From the NCBI RefSeq assembly GCF_030165005.1, contig NZ_JASNNW010000001.1:248001-312000 (forward strand): 64,000 bases of DNA. The letters are read 5' to 3'. Every line of letters begins with the position of its first letter. The first letter of the stretch is position 1. The notes beneath the pieces are model-generated. The model was not told the DNA's origin and ran no database searches. It worked only from the letters and a program-made list of their open reading frames with translations. The position numbers were made by a program, and so were the translations under genes. Shown in pieces: positions 15,380 to 23,427 of this stretch. The DNA is from Blastococcus capsensis (lineage in GTDB: Bacteria; Actinomycetota; Actinomycetes; Mycobacteriales; Geodermatophilaceae).

Positions 15380-17302
15380 ATGACCACGCCGCAGGTGCTC
15401 GGTGAGCGCTACGAGATCGGCGGAGTCCTGGGCCGCGGCGGCATGGCCGAGGTGCACCTGGGACGCGATCTGCGCCTCGGCCGCGAGGTGGCCGTCAAGG
15501 TGCTGCGCAACGACCTGGCCCGCGACCCGTCGTTCCAGGTGCGGTTCCGCCGGGAGGCGCAGGCCTCCGCGTCCCTCAACCACCCGGCGATCGTCGCCGT
15601 CTACGACACCGGCGAGGACCGCACCCCCAGCGGCGCGACGCCGTACATCGTCATGGAGTACGTCGAGGGCGAGACGCTCCGCGACGTCCTCCGCCGAGAG
15701 GGCCGGCTGCCGATCGAGCGCGCCATGAGCCTGGCCGCCGACATCTGCGGCGCGCTGGACTTCAGCCACCGCAACGGCATCGTGCACCGGGACGTCAAGC
15801 CCGGGAACGTCATGATCACGCCCCAGGGCACGGTCAAGGTCATGGACTTCGGCATCGCCCGCGCGGTCTCCGACTCGGCGGCGACCATGACGTCCACCGC
15901 CGCGGTGATCGGCACCGCCCAGTACCTCTCCCCGGAGCAGGCGCGCGGTGAGGGTGTCGACGCCCGATCCGACGTCTACTCCCTCGGCTGCCTGCTCTAC
16001 GAGCTGGTCACCGGGGCTCCGCCGTTCACCGGTGACTCGCCGGTCTCGGTGGCCTACCAGCACGTGCGCGAGGATCCGCGGCTGCCGTCGTCGATCAACC
16101 GCGACGTCCCGCCGGAGCTCGACGCCATCCTGATGAAGGCGATGAGCAAGAACCCGGCCAACCGGTACCAGTCGGCCGCCGACATGCGCAACGACCTGCT
16201 GCGGGCGCTGGCCGGGCAGCGGGTGGAGGCGACGCCGGTCATGGGCGAGGACGAGAAGACCGCGATCATCGGTGCGCCGGTCGGGAGCTACCGATACGCC
16301 GACGACGACTGGGACGGCGACGAGGAGGCACGGCGTCGCAAGCGGCGGATCATCGCGATCGTCTCCGTCCTGGCCGTCCTGCTGCTCGGTGGTGCCATCG
16401 CCGCGGCCGTGGCGCTGAACGGCGGTGCGGAGCCCCCTCCGGTCGTCGCCCAGCAGGTCCAGGTCCCGCCGGTGGTGGGGCAGCCCGTGGCCGAGGCCCG
16501 GCAGGCGATCACCGACGCCGGTCTGGCGGTCGGCGAGGTGGCGGAGCGGGACACCACCGACCCGAACCAGGTGGGCGTGGTGCTCGAGACGACACCCGCC
16601 GGCGGGGCGCAGGTCGATCCCGGCAGCGAGGTGGCGCTCGTCGTGGGTGTCGCCCCCGACAGCATCACCGTGCCCAGCCTGGTGGGCTTCACCGAGGACC
16701 AGGCCCGGGAAGCCCTGGAACGGGCCGGGTTCACCGGCAGCATCGACACCCGCGAGGAGGACTCCCTCGAGGAGGAGGGGACGGTCGCCAGCGTCGAGCC
16801 GGCCGTGGGTGCGCCGGTGCCCCCCGATGGGACGGTCACCCTCGGCCTGTCCACGGGGACGGTCGACCTGCCCGACGTGACCGGTGTCCCGCAGGCCCAG
16901 GCGATCGCGACCCTCACCGAGGCAGGGTTCACCGAGGCCCAGATCCTCGTGGAGGAGATCGAGTCAGCGGAGGCGCCGGGGACGGTCGTGAGCACGACCC
17001 CGGGGCCGGCCGGCCCCGCCTCCACCGGTACGCGCATCGTCCTGCAGGTCTCCGGCGGGGTCGCCCAGGTCGCCGTGCCCAACGTCCGGGGGCAGTTGCG
17101 CGCCGACGCCGAGACCAATCTGCGAAACGCCGGGTTCACCAACATCCAGTTCGTGAGCGCGGACGGTGAAGGAGACCCCGGCGTGGGGCCGAGCGAGGTG
17201 ATCGGCACGGAGCCGCCGGCCGGCAGCATGCAGGCCCGGGACACGCCGATCACCGTCCTGCTGAATCCGGAGGCGGGCCCAGGTTCCGTCGACTCCGACT
17301 GA
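15380..17302 (+). CDS. pknB: PknB, PASTA-domain Ser/Thr protein kinase
   Basis: A 640-residue sensor kinase. Kinase domain ~11-275: GVLGRGGMAEVHLGRD, ATP Lys40 (VAVKVLR), IVHRDVKPGNVMI, VMDFGIARA and TAAVIGTAQYLSPEQ activation segment. Juxtamembrane region with a TAIIG-type phosphosite, one membrane helix (~324-346), then four PASTA domains (~355-625) that bind muropeptides/lipid II. It lies 142 bp after pknA and that gap holds a TTAGGCT-like element, so it may have its own promoter. Followed by a strong 19-bp stem-loop. Confidence 0.96.
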   Translation: MTTPQVLGERYEIGGVLGRGGMAEVHLGRDLRLGREVAVKVLRNDLARDPSFQVRFRREAQASASLNHPAIVAVYDTGEDRTPSGATPYIVMEYVEGETLRDVLRREGRLPIERAMSLAADICGALDFSHRNGIVHRDVKPGNVMITPQGTVKVMDFGIARAVSDSAATMTSTAAVIGTAQYLSPEQARGEGVDARSDVYSLGCLLYELVTGAPPFTGDSPVSVAYQHVREDPRLPSSINRDVPPELDAILMKAMSKNPANRYQSAADMRNDLLRALAGQRVEATPVMGEDEKTAIIGAPVGSYRYADDDWDGDEEARRRKRRIIAIVSVLAVLLLGGAIAAAVALNGGAEPPPVVAQQVQVPPVVGQPVAEARQAITDAGLAVGEVAERDTTDPNQVGVVLETTPAGGAQVDPGSEVALVVGVAPDSITVPSLVGFTEDQAREALERAGFTGSIDTREEDSLEEEGTVASVEPAVGAPVPPDGTVTLGLSTGTVDLPDVTGVPQAQAIATLTEAGFTEAQILVEEIESAEAPGTVVSTTPGPAGPASTGTRIVLQVSGGVAQVAVPNVRGQLRADAETNLRNAGFTNIQFVSADGEGDPGVGPSEVIGTEPPAGSMQARDTPITVLLNPEAGPGSVDSD

Positions 17303-17313
17303 CCGACGGGACC

Positions 17314-17357
17314 ACGACGAAGGGCTCCTCCCCGCGACGGGAGGAGCCCTTCGTCGT
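17314..17357. terminator. Bidirectional terminator between pknB and trpG
   Basis: Perfect 19-bp stem, arms 17314-17332 (acgacgaagggctcctccc) and 17339-17357, with a 6-nt loop. It lies between the convergent ends of pknB and trpG, 11 bp from the former's stop. Confidence 0.9.
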
Positions 17358-17371
17358 TCCGGCGGGGCTGC

Positions 17372-18031
17372 TCAGGGGATGGCGGAGGACAGCCGCTGGG
17401 CGGCCGCCGTGGCGGCGGACACGACCGACTCGTCCGGCGACAGCCCGCAGGCCGCCAGCCAGGTGGCCAGCATCCGGTGGCCGCCTTCGGTGAGCACCGA
17501 CTCCGGGTGGAACTGCACCCCCTCGATGGGCAGCTCGCGGTGCCGCAGCGCCATGACCAGGCCTGTGGGGGTGTGCCCGGTGACCTCCAGCTCGCCGGGC
17601 ACCGTGGCGGGGTCGACGGCGAGGGAGTGGTACCGGGTCGCAGTGAACGGTGAGGGCAGCCCGGCGAGCACGCCGCGGCCCTCGTGCACCACCTGGCTGG
17701 TCTTCCCGTGCAGCAGCTCCGGCGCCCGGACCACCTCGGCGCCGAACGCCTCCGCGATCGCCTGGTGGCCGAGGCAGACGCCTAGAACCGGCGTGCCCTG
17801 CTCGGCGGCGGCCCGCACCATCGGCACCGTGACGCCCGCGTCGGCCGGCGTTCCGGGGCCCGGGGAGAGCAGCACCCCGGCAACGTCCAGATCGGCCAGC
17901 TCGTCGACGTCCACGGCGTCGTTGCGACGGACCACGCAGCGGACGCCGAGCTGTCCCAGGTACTGGACCAGGTTGTAGACGAAGCTGTCGAAGTTGTCGA
18001 CGACGAGGACCGGACGGTCGGCGGCGGTCAT
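17372..18031 (-). CDS. trpG: Class I glutamine amidotransferase, anthranilate/aminodeoxychorismate synthase component II
   Basis: A 219-residue glutaminase subunit giving ammonia to anthranilate or 4-amino-4-deoxychorismate synthesis. Visible: VLVVDNFDSFVYNLVQYLG, LLSPGPGTP oxyanion region, nucleophile Cys86 in GVCLGHQAIAEAFG, and catalytic His/Glu in GVQFHPESVLTEGG. The ATG at 18031 begins the domain. The neighbourhood (pknB-trpG) is the same as mycobacterial trpG; whether it serves Trp, folate or both cannot be told as no component I gene is nearby. Confidence 0.92.
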   Translation of the reverse strand: MTAADRPVLVVDNFDSFVYNLVQYLGQLGVRCVVRRNDAVDVDELADLDVAGVLLSPGPGTPADAGVTVPMVRAAAEQGTPVLGVCLGHQAIAEAFGAEVVRAPELLHGKTSQVVHEGRGVLAGLPSPFTATRYHSLAVDPATVPGELEVTGHTPTGLVMALRHRELPIEGVQFHPESVLTEGGHRMLATWLAACGLSPDESVVSAATAAAQRLSSAIP

Positions 18032-18092
18032 CGCGGTCGGAACTCCTCGCTGGACGGTGGGACGGCGGCCTCGTCCCGCATCCGCTGTCCGC

Positions 18093-18842
18093 TCAGGGAG
18101 CGCCGGCGTACTGCAGGGTGAGGCCGCCATCGTAGGCGGGCACGGTGACCTCGGGCCGGTCGCGTACCTCGAACGTGAGCCCGAACGCGTCGGCGGCCTG
18201 CTCGAGGATGCCCACCTGGGGAGAGGCCTCGAGAGCGGCCTCGACCGCGGCCGCGTCGACGACGGCCGTCACCACGAACGGCGGGGAGTAGGTGCGGCCC
18301 TGCAGCAGCAGGGTGTTCCCCACGCAGCGCACCGCACTGGTGGAGATCAGCCGCTGGTCCATGACCGCCACGCCGTCGGCGCCGGCAGCCCACACGGCGT
18401 TCACGACCGCCTGCACGTCGCTCTGGTGGATGACCAGGTCGTCGGCGCGGGCGTTGCCGGGCAGGCTGCCGTCGGGGCGCTGGGGGGCGTCGTCGAGGGT
18501 GATGACCACGCCGGCACCGGACACCGGCACGAGGCCGGCCGGTACCGCGCCGGCGGAGCCGACGGCCTGTGCCTCGGCCACCGCACCGTCCCGGCTCGCG
18601 GCCTGCTCGGTCAGCAGCTGCACCCGATCCTGGAGCCCGGCCAGCTGCCGCCCCTGCCGGGTGACCGCCGCCTCCCGTTCCTCGATCAGCTGCGACAGCT
18701 CGGTGACGTCGCCGGCGCGCAGGTCGGTGCCCTGGGCGGTGCGCCCCGACGTGGCGAACAGCAGGCCCGCGGCGACGGCGACGACGGGCACCAGCGCGCT
18801 CCAGGGGGAGTGGCGACCACCACGCAGCAGGGAGCGGGACAC
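18093..18842 (-). CDS. DUF881 family protein (Rv0012-like)
   Basis: A ~249-residue protein with an N-terminal membrane helix (ALVPVVAVAAGLLFATSG), a coiled-coil stretch (ELSQLIEEREAAVTRQGRQL) and a DUF881 globular domain (GAGVVITLDDAP, DLVIHQSDVQAVVNAVWAAG, VGNTLLLQGRTYSPPF). The family is typical of actinobacterial division/cell-wall loci and sits beside crgA and trpG as in mycobacteria; its biochemical role is not established. The second GTG (18842) is preferred because AGGAGG lies 5 nt before it; GTG 18848 overlaps the ribosome site. Confidence 0.88.
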   Translation of the reverse strand: MSRSLLRGGRHSPWSALVPVVAVAAGLLFATSGRTAQGTDLRAGDVTELSQLIEEREAAVTRQGRQLAGLQDRVQLLTEQAASRDGAVAEAQAVGSAGAVPAGLVPVSGAGVVITLDDAPQRPDGSLPGNARADDLVIHQSDVQAVVNAVWAAGADGVAVMDQRLISTSAVRCVGNTLLLQGRTYSPPFVVTAVVDAAAVEAALEASPQVGILEQAADAFGLTFEVRDRPEVTVPAYDGGLTLQYAGAP

Positions 18843-18976
18843 CGGCACCTCCTCGGATCGCGACGCGCGACGGCTCGCTCGGGTGAGGCGGCGCCGTCGT
18901 CGTCGCCGCGAAGTTTAGTCTGGGTGACAGTTCCGGTCGGGGAGAACGAGCCCGGCCCCCGGGAGGGAGTTCGTAC

Positions 18977-19249
18977 GTGCCCAAGTCGAAGGTACGCAAG
19001 AAGTCGGTGTACACGCCCCCGGAGGACGCCGGCCGGTCGCGCGGCGCGCAGCCGAAGGCCCTGCAGCCCAGCCCGCGCTGGTACGCGCCCGTCATGGTGG
19101 CGCTCATGCTGTTCGGGCTGCTGTGGATCGTCGTCTACTACGTCGCCGGTGACCAGATCCCGTTCATGGTCACGCTGCAGGCCTGGAACTTCGCGATCGG
19201 GTTCGGTGCCATGGTCGCCGGGCTGATCATGTCGATGCGCTGGCGCTGA
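18977..19249 (+). CDS. crgA: CrgA, cell division membrane protein
   Basis: A 90-residue protein with a basic, phosphorylatable N-terminus (MPKSKVRKKSVYTPP) and two membrane helices (WYAPVMVALMLFGLLWIVVY; FAIGFGAMVAGLIMSM). This is the actinobacterial CrgA (UPF0233) that interacts with FtsZ, PBPs and CwsA at the septum. GTG 18977 follows GGGAGGGAG. Divergent from the DUF881 gene; a TTTAGTCT element upstream looks like a -10 region. Confidence 0.94.
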   Translation: MPKSKVRKKSVYTPPEDAGRSRGAQPKALQPSPRWYAPVMVALMLFGLLWIVVYYVAGDQIPFMVTLQAWNFAIGFGAMVAGLIMSMRWR

Positions 19250-19311
19250 TCAAGGGCCCTCCTGCCCCCGCCTCTCGCAGACTGGGTGCGGGACCTTGCA
19301 GAAGGCCGACC

Positions 19312-19349
19312 CCGAGGCCCTCGTCCCCGTCCGGGGACGGGGGCCTCGG
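19312..19349 (+). terminator. Stem-loop downstream of crgA
   Basis: 17-bp arms 19312-19328 (ccgaggccctcgtcccc) and 19333-19349 with one mismatch and a 4-nt loop, about 60 bp after the crgA stop. Confidence 0.7.
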
Positions 19350-19741
19350 TCGTTCCGGCCCGGTGCCGGCGGGGGGCCGGGGATGCTGTGCACAGTCGTC
19401 GGGCAGCGTCCACAGGTCGACATGACGCCCCACCCCCAGGGTTGTCCACCGAATGTGGAGGAAATGGAGGGGGTCGTGCCCGGCTGACCTGGGTTTTCTC
19501 CCCGCATGGGACGGGTGTGACAGGGCGTCCATCGGCGTAACTACAGCAATGTGAGTCTGTCCCCAGCTGTGTACCCAGTTGTGGACGAGTCGACATGTCC
19601 GTGCGTTCAGGTCGCTCGCCGGACCCTCGGTTGTCCGCGCTGACCAGCGGATACACCTGCAGGCACCCGGATGTGGACGGACCCGTCCGCTCACCGACGG
19701 CGAGCGGACGGCGACCCAGGGACACGGCCCTCCACAGCCGG

Positions 19742-19786
19742 GATGCCACAGCCCCCGGCCATTGGTCGGCCGGGGGCTGCGGCATC
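19742..19786 (-). terminator. Stem-loop downstream of the thiolase gene
   Basis: 19-bp arms 19742-19760 and 19768-19786 (core agcccccggcc) with one mismatch and a 7-nt loop, 40 bp beyond the stop of the minus-strand thiolase gene. Confidence 0.75.
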
Positions 19787-19826
19787 GCGATCGTGGGACC
19801 GACGGGGTGTCCCACACGCGGCAAGA

Positions 19827-20987
19827 TCAGGCGTCGAGCAGCTCCAGGATCGTGGCGTTGGCGGTGCCACCGCCCTCGCACATGGTCTGCAGGCCGAAGC
19901 GGGTGCCGGTGGCCTGCATGTGGTGCACCAGCGTGGTCATGATCCGTGCGCCGGAACCACCGAGCGGGTGGCCCAGGGCGATCGCGCCGCCCAGCGGGTT
20001 GAGCCGCCCGGCGTCGGCGCCGATGTCGGCGAGCCAAGCCAGGGGCACCGGCGCGAACGCCTCGTTGACCTCGAAGACCCCGATGTCGTCGACCGACAGC
20101 CCGGATCGGGCCAGCACCTTCTGCGTCGCCGGGATGGGGGCGGTCAGCATGATGATGGGGTCGTCGCCGGCCATCACGGTGGTGTGGATCCGCACGATCG
20201 GGCGCAGCCCCAGCTCGCGGGCCTTCTCGCTGGTGGTCACGAGCAGGGCGGCTGAGCCGTCGGAGATCTGACTGGCGTTGCCGGCGCTGATGACGCCGTC
20301 CTCCTTGAACGGCGTCTTCAGCGAGGCGAGCTTCTCCAGGGTGCCGCCGGGGCGGATGCCCTCGTCGGCGTCGATCACGGTGCCGTCGGCGAGGGTGACC
20401 GGGGCGATCTCCTCGTCGAACGCGCCGTCGGCCTGCGCCTTGGCCGCCTTCTCGTGCGAGGTGAGCGAGAACTCGTCGAGCTGGGTGCGGGAGAAGCCCC
20501 AGCGCTCGGCGATCATCTCCGCGCCGATGCCCTGGTTGGGGAAGACGCCGTCGTAGCGCTCGAGGAAACGCGGGCCGAGCGGCTTGCCCGCCGAGCCGTC
20601 GGCGCGGGCCGAGCCCATGGGGACCCGGCTCATCGACTCCACCCCGCCGGCGACGACGACGTCGGCCTGACCGCTGATCACCGTGGCCGCGGCGAACGCC
20701 ACCGCCTGCTGCGAGGAACCGCACTGGCGGTCGATCGTGGTGCCGGGCACCGATTCGGGCCAGCCGGCGGCGAGCGGCGCGTTGCGGCCGATGTTGAACG
20801 TCTGCTCGCCGACCTGGCTGACGCAGCCCCAGAAGACGTCCTCGACCACGGCCGGGTCGATGCCCGAGCGCTCCGCGATGGCGTTCAGCACGTGGGCGGA
20901 CAGGTCGACGGCGTGCACGCCGGACAGCCCTCCCCCGCGCTTGCCCACCGGCGTACGGACGGCGGCACAGATGACGGCATCACGCAT
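19827..20987 (-). CDS. Acetyl-CoA C-acyltransferase (thiolase)
   Basis: A 386-residue thiolase. Catalytic residues are visible: nucleophile Cys89 in IDRQCGSSQQAV, His in GGAIALGHPLGGSGARI, and the C-terminal Cys in LQTMCEGGGTANATI; NEAFAPVPLAW covers the usual NEAFA motif. It cleaves 3-ketoacyl-CoA or condenses acetyl-CoA; the RQCGSSQQA form resembles FadA5/steroid-type and other degradative thiolases, but substrate is unknown. It is an addition relative to the mycobacterial order, standing alone between crgA and the PH-domain protein gene. Confidence 0.9.
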   Translation of the reverse strand: MRDAVICAAVRTPVGKRGGGLSGVHAVDLSAHVLNAIAERSGIDPAVVEDVFWGCVSQVGEQTFNIGRNAPLAAGWPESVPGTTIDRQCGSSQQAVAFAAATVISGQADVVVAGGVESMSRVPMGSARADGSAGKPLGPRFLERYDGVFPNQGIGAEMIAERWGFSRTQLDEFSLTSHEKAAKAQADGAFDEEIAPVTLADGTVIDADEGIRPGGTLEKLASLKTPFKEDGVISAGNASQISDGSAALLVTTSEKARELGLRPIVRIHTTVMAGDDPIIMLTAPIPATQKVLARSGLSVDDIGVFEVNEAFAPVPLAWLADIGADAGRLNPLGGAIALGHPLGGSGARIMTTLVHHMQATGTRFGLQTMCEGGGTANATILELLDA

Positions 20988-21079
20988 GGACCCACTCCTC
21001 GTCGACGACGGTCAGGCACCGGCAACCGGCTGCCCCGTCGCGATCGTATGTCCCGCGCCACACCTGGCAGGCTGAGGGC

Positions 21080-21502
21080 GTGCAGTGGTCTCCTCCCGCT
21101 CTCGTGCCGGCTTCGCTCGCGGTCGCCGGCGTGGCGTCGGGCGCGACCGCTCTGCTGCTGGACACCGCCGGCCGGTTCCTGGTGGGCGGAGCGGCCGTGC
21201 TGCTCCTCGCACTGGCCGTCCGGGAGGCGCTGCTGCGGCCGCGGTTGGCGGCCGGGGCCGACGGTGTCGAGGTGCGCACGCTGACCGGCCGCCGGTTGCT
21301 GCCGTGGGGGCTGCTGCGGGTGCAGGTGCGCACCGCCCGGCGGTGGGGCACCACCGTGCGCACGCTGGAACTGGACGCCTGGCCGCCGGCCGGTGAGGAC
21401 GACGGCCTGCTCGTCGTCCTCGGCCGGTGGGACCTGGGCACCGACCCCCGCGAGGTCGCCCGCGCCCTAGACGCCGCGCGCGGAGCGAGGCCTAGAGGGT
21501 GA
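21080..21502 (+). CDS. PH-domain-like membrane protein (Rv0010c-like)
   Basis: A 140-residue protein with two hydrophobic segments (ASLAVAGVASGATALLL; FLVGGAAVLLLALAV) followed by a small beta-rich domain (DGVEVRTLTGRRLLPWGLLR, RTLELDAW) like the bacterial PH (DUF2581-type) domain of Rv0010c, the gene at this place in mycobacteria. Function unknown. GTG start at 21080; its end overlaps the 3' end of the convergent rhomboid gene by 11 bp. Confidence 0.75.
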   Translation: MQWSPPALVPASLAVAGVASGATALLLDTAGRFLVGGAAVLLLALAVREALLRPRLAAGADGVEVRTLTGRRLLPWGLLRVQVRTARRWGTTVRTLELDAWPPAGEDDGLLVVLGRWDLGTDPREVARALDAARGARPRG

Positions 21503-22385
21503 CCACGGCGAGGGTCGAGACGCCCAGCGCCAGTGCGAGGAGGACGACGGTGATCGCGGCGAGGCCGGCGGCCTGGACCGGCCGGCGCCGGCGGGCGAAG
21601 ACAAGCAGCGCAGCGACGGCGGCACCGGTCACCAGCCCGCCGAGGTGCCCGAGCAGGGACACCCCGGGAAGGAAACTGATGAACACGTTGATGGCCAGCA
21701 GGACGAGGATCCCCCGGACGTCCTGCCGGCGGAGCAGCATCAGCACCCCGAGCGCACCCAGCAGGCCGTAGATCGCCGTTGATGCGCCCGCCACGGGACG
21801 CAAGGGGTCACCGAAGAGCTGGATCGCCGTCGAGCCGCCCAGCGCGGAGACCAGGTAGAGGCCCAGGTAGCGCCACCGCCCCAGCTGACGTTCCAGCTCG
21901 GAACCGAAGACGAGCAGCGCCAGCATGTTGAGCGCGAGGTGCAGCAGCCCGATGTGCAGGAAGGCGGCGGTCAGCAGCCGCCAGGGCTGGCCGAACTCGA
22001 CGGCCAGCGGGTACTGGGAGAACTCCGCGAAGACCGGAGACCGGAAGTTGTCCAGCGGCGCGAAGCCGGCCAGCCCGGCCGAGACGGCCGTCACCAGGAA
22101 CATGACGACGTTGATGGCGATCAGGGACAGGGTGACGGTGCCCCAGCGCGCGGCGGCGCCGCGGATGCCGGACGTGCGGCGTGGCGCGCGCGTCGTCGCC
22201 GCACCCTGCTGGACGCAGGCCGGGCACTGGAAGCCGACGGACGCCGGGATCATGCACTCCGGGCAGATCGGTCGGCCGCAGCGCGTGCACGAGATGCCGG
22301 TGGGCCGCCCGGGATGGCGGTAGCACGCCGGTGGCGGGGGAACCGGCTGGCCGCCGGCGCCCCCGCCGTCAGGTCCGGTGCTCAG
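21492..22385 (-). CDS. Rhomboid family intramembrane serine protease with N-terminal zinc ribbon, probable CTG start
   Basis: Intramembrane protease core with six or more helices; catalytic Ser in PVAGASTAIYG and His in SLLGHLGGLVTG, plus FLHIGLLHLALNML. The first ATG (22253) would cut through the zinc ribbon usual in actinobacterial rhomboids: upstream in frame the sequence reads ACYRHPGRPTGISCTRCGRP and ICPECM, with four conserved Cys. No ATG, GTG or TTG is available before it, but a CTG at 22385 forms a CTGA overlap with the ppiA stop and follows GAGGTG by 8 nt. That start gives 297 residues (Ser ~202, His ~247). Substrates unknown. Confidence 0.8.
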   Translation of the reverse strand: MSTGPDGGGAGGQPVPPPPACYRHPGRPTGISCTRCGRPICPECMIPASVGFQCPACVQQGAATTRAPRRTSGIRGAAARWGTVTLSLIAINVVMFLVTAVSAGLAGFAPLDNFRSPVFAEFSQYPLAVEFGQPWRLLTAAFLHIGLLHLALNMLALLVFGSELERQLGRWRYLGLYLVSALGGSTAIQLFGDPLRPVAGASTAIYGLLGALGVLMLLRRQDVRGILVLLAINVFISFLPGVSLLGHLGGLVTGAAVAALLVFARRRRPVQAAGLAAITVVLLALALGVSTLAVVTL

Positions 22386-22924
22386 CTGCGCTGCACCTCG
22401 ACCGACTCGATGACGACGTCCTCGGCCGGGCGATCGTTGCGGCCGGTCGCGACCTTCCCGATCCGGTCGACGACGTCGCGGCCGGACTGGTCGGCCACCT
22501 CGCCGAAGATGGTGTGCTTCCCGGTCAGCCAGGTCGTGGGCGCCACGGTGATGAAGAACTGGGAGCCGTTGGTGCCAGGGCCGGCGTTGGCCATGGCCAG
22601 CAGGTAGGGCTTGGTGAAGGCCAGGTCGGGGTGTATCTCGTCACCGAACTGGTAGCCCGGCCCGCCGATGCCCTGACCGAGCGGGTCACCGCCCTGGATC
22701 ATGAAGCCCTCGATGATGCGGTGGAAGACCGTGCCGTCGTAGAGCTTGTCGGTGGTCTTCTCGCGCGTTGCAGGGTGGGTCCACTCGCGACGGCCCTCGG
22801 CCAGGTCGGCGAAGTTGGCCACGGTCTTGGGCGCGTGGTCGGGGAACAGGTCCACGGTGATGTCGCCGTGATTGGTGTGCAGGACCGCGCGGCGGGCGGG
22901 AGTCGATTCAGTCACGCCCTCCAC
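22382..22924 (-). CDS. ppiA: PpiA, cyclophilin-type peptidyl-prolyl isomerase
   Basis: A ~180-residue cytoplasmic cyclophilin without signal peptide. Catalytic/binding signatures: GTVFHRIIEGFMIQGGDP, GYQFGDEIHPDL, LAMANAGPGTNGSQFFIT, WLTGKHTIFGEV. It accelerates cis-trans isomerisation of prolyl bonds. Two close GTG starts (22924 and 22915) are possible. The gene position (between tRNA-Ala/Ile and the rhomboid) matches mycobacterial ppiA. Stop overlaps the probable CTG start of the rhomboid gene. Confidence 0.94.
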   Translation of the reverse strand: MEGVTESTPARRAVLHTNHGDITVDLFPDHAPKTVANFADLAEGRREWTHPATREKTTDKLYDGTVFHRIIEGFMIQGGDPLGQGIGGPGYQFGDEIHPDLAFTKPYLLAMANAGPGTNGSQFFITVAPTTWLTGKHTIFGEVADQSGRDVVDRIGKVATGRNDRPAEDVVIESVEVQRS

Positions 22925-22985
22925 TCTCCCACCGCTGCATCGGTGAGGCGTCGCGGGGCTGGACGGGACCTCTGCCCGTGGTGAT

Positions 22986-22999
22986 GTTCCACGTGGATC
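22986..22999. promoter_or_regulatory. Degenerate parS-like site
   Basis: gttccacgtggatc, one base off the perfect palindrome found at other places in the window; lies upstream of ppiA beside tRNA-Ala. Confidence 0.5.
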
Positions 23000-23035
23000 C
23001 GCGGGCGGATCGACGTGCTGGTATCGACGTCCTGG

Positions 23036-23108
23036 TGGAGACGAGGGGAATCGAACCCCTAACCCCCGCCTTGCAAAGGCGGTGCTCTGCCAATTGAGCT
23101 ACGTCCCC
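23036..23108 (-). tRNA. tRNA-Ala (anticodon TGC)
   Basis: 73-nt cloverleaf: acceptor GGGGACG/CGTCTCC with a G-U pair, discriminator A, anticodon arm CCGCC-TTTGCAA-GGCGG, T arm AGGGG-TTCGATT-CCCCT. CCA not encoded. Adjacent to tRNA-Ile downstream of gyrA, as in mycobacteria. Confidence 0.96.
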
Positions 23109-23132
23109 GGGTGGCCCCGGAAGGCCGGTGGC

Positions 23133-23273
23133 TCAGCGGGTCGGCGTGCTGACCGCCCCCGGCCCACTGGTGGCTTCGTGCCACAGGTCGGCCTCGGTGC
23201 GGCCCGCCGAGCGCTTCCGGACAGCGGCCAGGGCCCCGGCTGCGACGGCGACGAGCGCCAGCTTCTTCAGCAC
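23133..23273 (-). CDS. DLW-39 family microprotein
   Basis: A 46-residue protein between tRNA-Ala and tRNA-Ile on the same strand. It has one short hydrophobic helix (LALVAVAAGALAAV), a basic turn (RKRSAGR) and the diagnostic TEADLWHEAT motif containing DLW, which identifies the actinobacterial DLW-39 family of unknown function. The GTG at 23273 follows GAGGAGG by 8 nt, which decides the start; a longer frame upstream has no such support. Probably a tiny membrane-associated protein. Confidence 0.85.
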   Translation of the reverse strand: MLKKLALVAVAAGALAAVRKRSAGRTEADLWHEATSGPGAVSTPTR

Positions 23274-23353
23274 GTGGAGAACCTCCTCGAGCGATTCGCC
23301 CGCCGCGGAGGCGACGACCGGAGGAGCGCGGAACCGACGTTCCGGCACACGGG

Positions 23354-23427
23354 TGGGCCTGGGAGGACTTGAACCTCCGGCCTCATCCTTATCAGGGATG
23401 CGCTCTAACCGCCTGAGCTACAGGCCC
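23354..23427 (-). tRNA. tRNA-Ile (anticodon GAT)
   Basis: 74-nt cloverleaf: acceptor GGGCCTG/CAGGCCC, discriminator A, anticodon arm CATCC-CTGATAA-GGATG, T arm GGAGG-TTCAAGT-CCTCC. CCA not encoded. Confidence 0.96.

Larger units (their letters stand above)
19250..19826. other. 577-bp convergent intergenic region with DnaA-box-like sequences
   Basis: No coding frame with actinobacterial character is seen. The ends hold terminator stem-loops of crgA and the thiolase gene. The middle (19385-19690) is less GC-rich and carries sequences close to the DnaA box TTGTCCACA: 19442-19450 ttgtccacc, 19580-19588 tgtggacga, 19672-19680 tgtggacgg, 19631-19639 ttgtccgcg, and 19407-19415 cgtccacag, plus the palindrome ctgtgcacag near 19385. 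Similar sequences fill the dnaA-dnaN region. A DnaA-titration site, old origin material, or an unannotated RNA are possible. Confidence 0.5.

Noticed and set aside
19500-19560. Known small RNA or riboswitch in the crgA-thiolase gap
   Set aside because: I could not match the sequence around cgtaactacagcaatgtgag to any RNA family by eye; kept only as an open question.
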